From contig JANMEO010000272.1 in NCBI GenBank assembly GCA_031376995.1, forward strand, positions 1 through 14,258: 14,258 nucleotides of DNA, read 5' to 3'. How positions within the stretch are numbered: the first letter of the stretch is position 1; the number at the start of each line of letters is the position of its first letter. Positions 12,300-14,258 of this stretch are shown piece after piece. Under the pieces are notes generated by a model that was not told the origin of the DNA, made no database searches, and worked only from the letters and a program-made list of their open reading frames with translations. Source of the stretch: CANHBY01 sp031376995 (GTDB taxonomy: Bacteria > Pseudomonadota > Gammaproteobacteria > Burkholderiales > Burkholderiaceae_C). Both the position numbers and the translations under genes were made by a program.

Positions 12300-14258
12300 A
12301 TGGCCACCATCGTCACCTCTCTGAGCACAGCTGCCATCTCAGCCCTCTCAACCACTTCGATCTCGAGATTCACGACAGAGGACTTTGCTGCGTTCAGTAC
12401 GGCACAAATCATCGCACTGACCACGGCGCAAGCCGCAGCCATCCCCAGCAGCACCATCTGGGCCATTGGTACTGCACAGATGGCAGCCTTCGAGATCGCT
12501 GACCTTAGGGCCATCAAAACTGCCGCTCTACGGGCTTTGACCACAACGCAAATCGACGCCCTGACCACCGAGCAAGTGGGCGCGCTGTCGACCGCGCAAG
12601 TGATTGCACTGCAAACTGCGCAGCTTCGCGTGTTGGGTACGGACGACTTGAGTGCCATGACCACGGCACAGTTTGCAGCACTGAGCAGCGCCCAAGTAGC
12701 GGGTTTGAGCACCACGCAAATTGCAGGGTTGGACACCGAAGACATTGGCGCACTGAACTCGGCTGGCATTCGTGGTCTGAGCACAGAGGCCATCACAGCC
12801 ATCACCACAGCTCAGGTGGTCGCTTTGAGCAGCAACCAAGTCGGCGCACTATTGAGTTCGCAGGTTGCTGTGCTGTCAACGGCCCAACTCAGCGCCATCG
12901 AAACCGTGGATGTGCGCGCCCTGTCAACGGCAGCCATCCGCAACTTGGGCACTGAACAAATCGCTGCACTCAACTCAGACCAGATGACGGCATTGTCATC
13001 GGCGCAGGTGATTGCATTCTCGACAGCACAAATATCAGCGTTGGGCAGTGCCAGTTTGAATGCGCTGGGTACGGCACAGTTTGCATCGCTGTCTTCAAGC
13101 CAAGCGGCTGCGTTGACCACGACCCAAATCGCCGGCTTAGAAACTGCTGACCTGGCTGCATTGAGGAGCTCGGCAGTTCAAAGCCTCACGACTGAGGGCA
13201 TCACGGCCATCACCACCGAGGGCATTGTCGCGCTCACCAGCGCGCAAACCGCAGCACTGACGTCCAACCAAATTGGCGCCTTGACCACGGCGCAAATTGC
13301 CGTCTTAGAGACTGCTGACGTGCGCGCCTTGAACACGGCCGGGGTTCGAGCTTGGTCGACTGAGCAAATCGGAGCCCTGGACACCGCGCAATTGGCGGCT
13401 CTGAGCAGTGCCCAAGTCGGCGCCCTGAGCACCACTCAGATCGCCTCGCTGGCCACCCAGGACCTCAATGCCCTAAGCACAGCCCAGTTCGCCGCTTTAA
13501 GCTCAACCCAAGTGGCGGCCCTGACCACCACGCAAATCGCCAGCTTAGAGAGCCTCGATGTTCGCGCCCTGTCCACAGCGTCCATCCGCAACCTCAGCAC
13601 CGATCAGATCGCCGCGCTCAGCTCTGAGCAAATGAGTGCCTTGAGCGCCACCCAGGTGGTCGCCATCTCCACCGCCCAACTCTCAGCCCTGGGCACAGCC
13701 AGCCTCAATGGCCTGGGAACCTCGCAGTTTGCGGCCCTGTCCAGCACACAAGCCGCTGCCCTGACCAGCAGCCAGATCGCCGCCTTGGAAACCGCTGACT
13801 TGGCCGCCATGACCAGCGCTGCCATTCGCAACCTCACCACCGATAGCATCACCGCCCTCACCACCGAAGGCATTGTGGCCCTGACCAGCGCGCAAGCTGC
13901 AGCGCTGACCTCGGCCCAAATCGGCGCACTCACCACAACCCAGATCGCAGCTTTAGACACCGCCGATCTGCGAGTCTTGAACACCGCAGGCGTGCGTGCT
14001 TGGTCGACCGAACAAATTGACGCGCTGGAAACGGTGCATATCGCTGCCCTGAGCACAGCTCAGGTGAGCGCGCTGAGCACCACACAGCTCGTGGCACTCG
14101 CCACCGCAGACCTCAACGCCCTGGGAACAACCCAGTTCGCCGCTTTAAGCTCGGCCCAAGCTGCAGCCCTGACGACCACGCAAATGGCCAGCCTGGAGAC
14201 CGCCGATGTGCGCGCTCTGTCCTCTTCCGCCATCCGCAACCTCAGCACCGAGCAAATC
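12300..14258 (+). CDS. Giant octapeptide-repeat protein, 3' end beyond the window
   Basis: The frame is open from the ATG at 12300 to the window end (653 codons, no stop). AAGGA (12289-12293) lies six nt upstream. From the first residues onward the protein is a tandem 8-residue repeat, consensus [ST]TAQ[IV]xAL, about 81 copies. The best-kept positions are Thr at 2, Gln at 4, Ile/Val at 5 and Leu at 8; Ala dominates position 7. There is no signal peptide, TM span, Cys or Pro-rich linker in the visible part; Trp appears only at special positions. Such low-complexity repeats suggest an elongated solenoid or fibre, perhaps exported by a C-terminal signal that is not visible here. A link to flagella is suggested only by the neighbour flhB and the candidate sigma-28 promoter. 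I remember similar repeats in unnamed large beta-proteobacterial proteins but cannot name a family. The function is unknown. Confidence 0.85.
   Translation, partial: MATIVTSLSTAAISALSTTSISRFTTEDFAAFSTAQIIALTTAQAAAIPSSTIWAIGTAQMAAFEIADLRAIKTAALRALTTTQIDALTTEQVGALSTAQVIALQTAQLRVLGTDDLSAMTTAQFAALSSAQVAGLSTTQIAGLDTEDIGALNSAGIRGLSTEAITAITTAQVVALSSNQVGALLSSQVAVLSTAQLSAIETVDVRALSTAAIRNLGTEQIAALNSDQMTALSSAQVIAFSTAQISALGSASLNALGTAQFASLSSSQAAALTTTQIAGLETADLAALRSSAVQSLTTEGITAITTEGIVALTSAQTAALTSNQIGALTTAQIAVLETADVRALNTAGVRAWSTEQIGALDTAQLAALSSAQVGALSTTQIASLATQDLNALSTAQFAALSSTQVAALTTTQIASLESLDVRALSTASIRNLSTDQIAALSSEQMSALSATQVVAISTAQLSALGTASLNGLGTSQFAALSSTQAAALTSSQIAALETADLAAMTSAAIRNLTTDSITALTTEGIVALTSAQAAALTSAQIGALTTTQIAALDTADLRVLNTAGVRAWSTEQIDALETVHIAALSTAQVSALSTTQLVALATADLNALGTTQFAALSSAQAAALTTTQMASLETADVRALSSSAIRNLSTEQI
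12909..14258 (+). repeat. 648-bp super-repeat (27 octads) inside the giant gene
   Basis: The landmark DVRALS...IRNL starts at 12909, 13557 and 14205, exactly 648 bp apart each time. A second landmark, GVRAWSTEQI, has its Trp codon at 13353 and 14001, again 648 bp apart. Units 12909-13556 and 13557-14204 are identical at 163 of 216 residues by hand count, so the copies are old or under diversifying drift. The part before 12909 resembles a more degenerate unit. Confidence 0.85.

Noticed and set aside
12206..14248. Several long open frames on the minus strand (62-200 residues) opposite the octapeptide-repeat gene
   Set aside because: They are by-products of the 24-bp periodic plus-strand coding sequence, which keeps antisense frames open. 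They share the same repetitive pattern and have no start-site support.
12300..14258. The 24-bp periodicity as a CRISPR array
   Set aside because: The units are contiguous with no spacers, vary mostly as synonymous or conservative codon changes, and keep one open reading frame throughout, so this is a coding repeat.

Overview
The window looks like an accessory, mosaic region of a GC-rich Gram-negative chromosome. The best taxonomic clue is flhB (10565-11710, minus). Its N-terminal style, together with the neighbouring octapeptide-repeat gene, reminds me of Burkholderiales, possibly Comamonadaceae. That is an impression from memory and was not tested.

Left block (1-5390). A decayed IS4/Tn5-type transposase fragment with two frameshifts (1-167) stops where a 47-bp repeat begins (166-212). 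A two-gene minus-strand operon follows. A 1038-aa protein of unknown family (2092-5208) is transcribed first, then a 616-aa polymorphic-toxin-like protein (214-2064). The second protein has a pre-toxin TG-like segment and a C-terminal domain with a PD-(D/E)XK nuclease signature. No immunity gene is visible downstream. A second copy of the 47-bp repeat (5344-5390; 37/47 identical, same orientation) lies upstream of the operon, so the operon is bracketed by direct repeats.

Middle block (5583-10333). A three-gene plus-strand operon encodes a MacB/DevA-type ABC ATPase, an FtsX-like permease with 8 predicted TM segments, and an HlyD-type membrane-fusion protein. It is bracketed by a 23-bp inverted repeat (5604-5626 and 10311-10333; 21/23 identical). 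The left copy is part of a striking 44-bp nested palindrome upstream of the first gene. Homopolymer tracts lie at codons 4-7 of the ATPase (C8), within the HlyD gene (G9), and in the leader of the 1038-aa gene (G8, which is C8 in the transcript).

Right block (10565-14258). flhB, the flagellar export switch protein, is intact, but no flhA follows it inside the window. A 589-bp intergenic stretch holds several hairpins and a weak candidate flagellar sigma-28 promoter. It leads into a plus-strand gene (12300 to beyond the window end) made almost wholly of an 8-residue repeat, [ST]TxQ[IV]xAL. From 12909 the octads are organised into an exact 648-bp (27-octad) super-repeat.

Overall, a toxin cassette and an exporter cassette, each with its own repeat borders, lie next to a flagellar gene and a giant repetitive, probably exported or structural protein. 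A functional link between the cassettes is not shown by the sequence.
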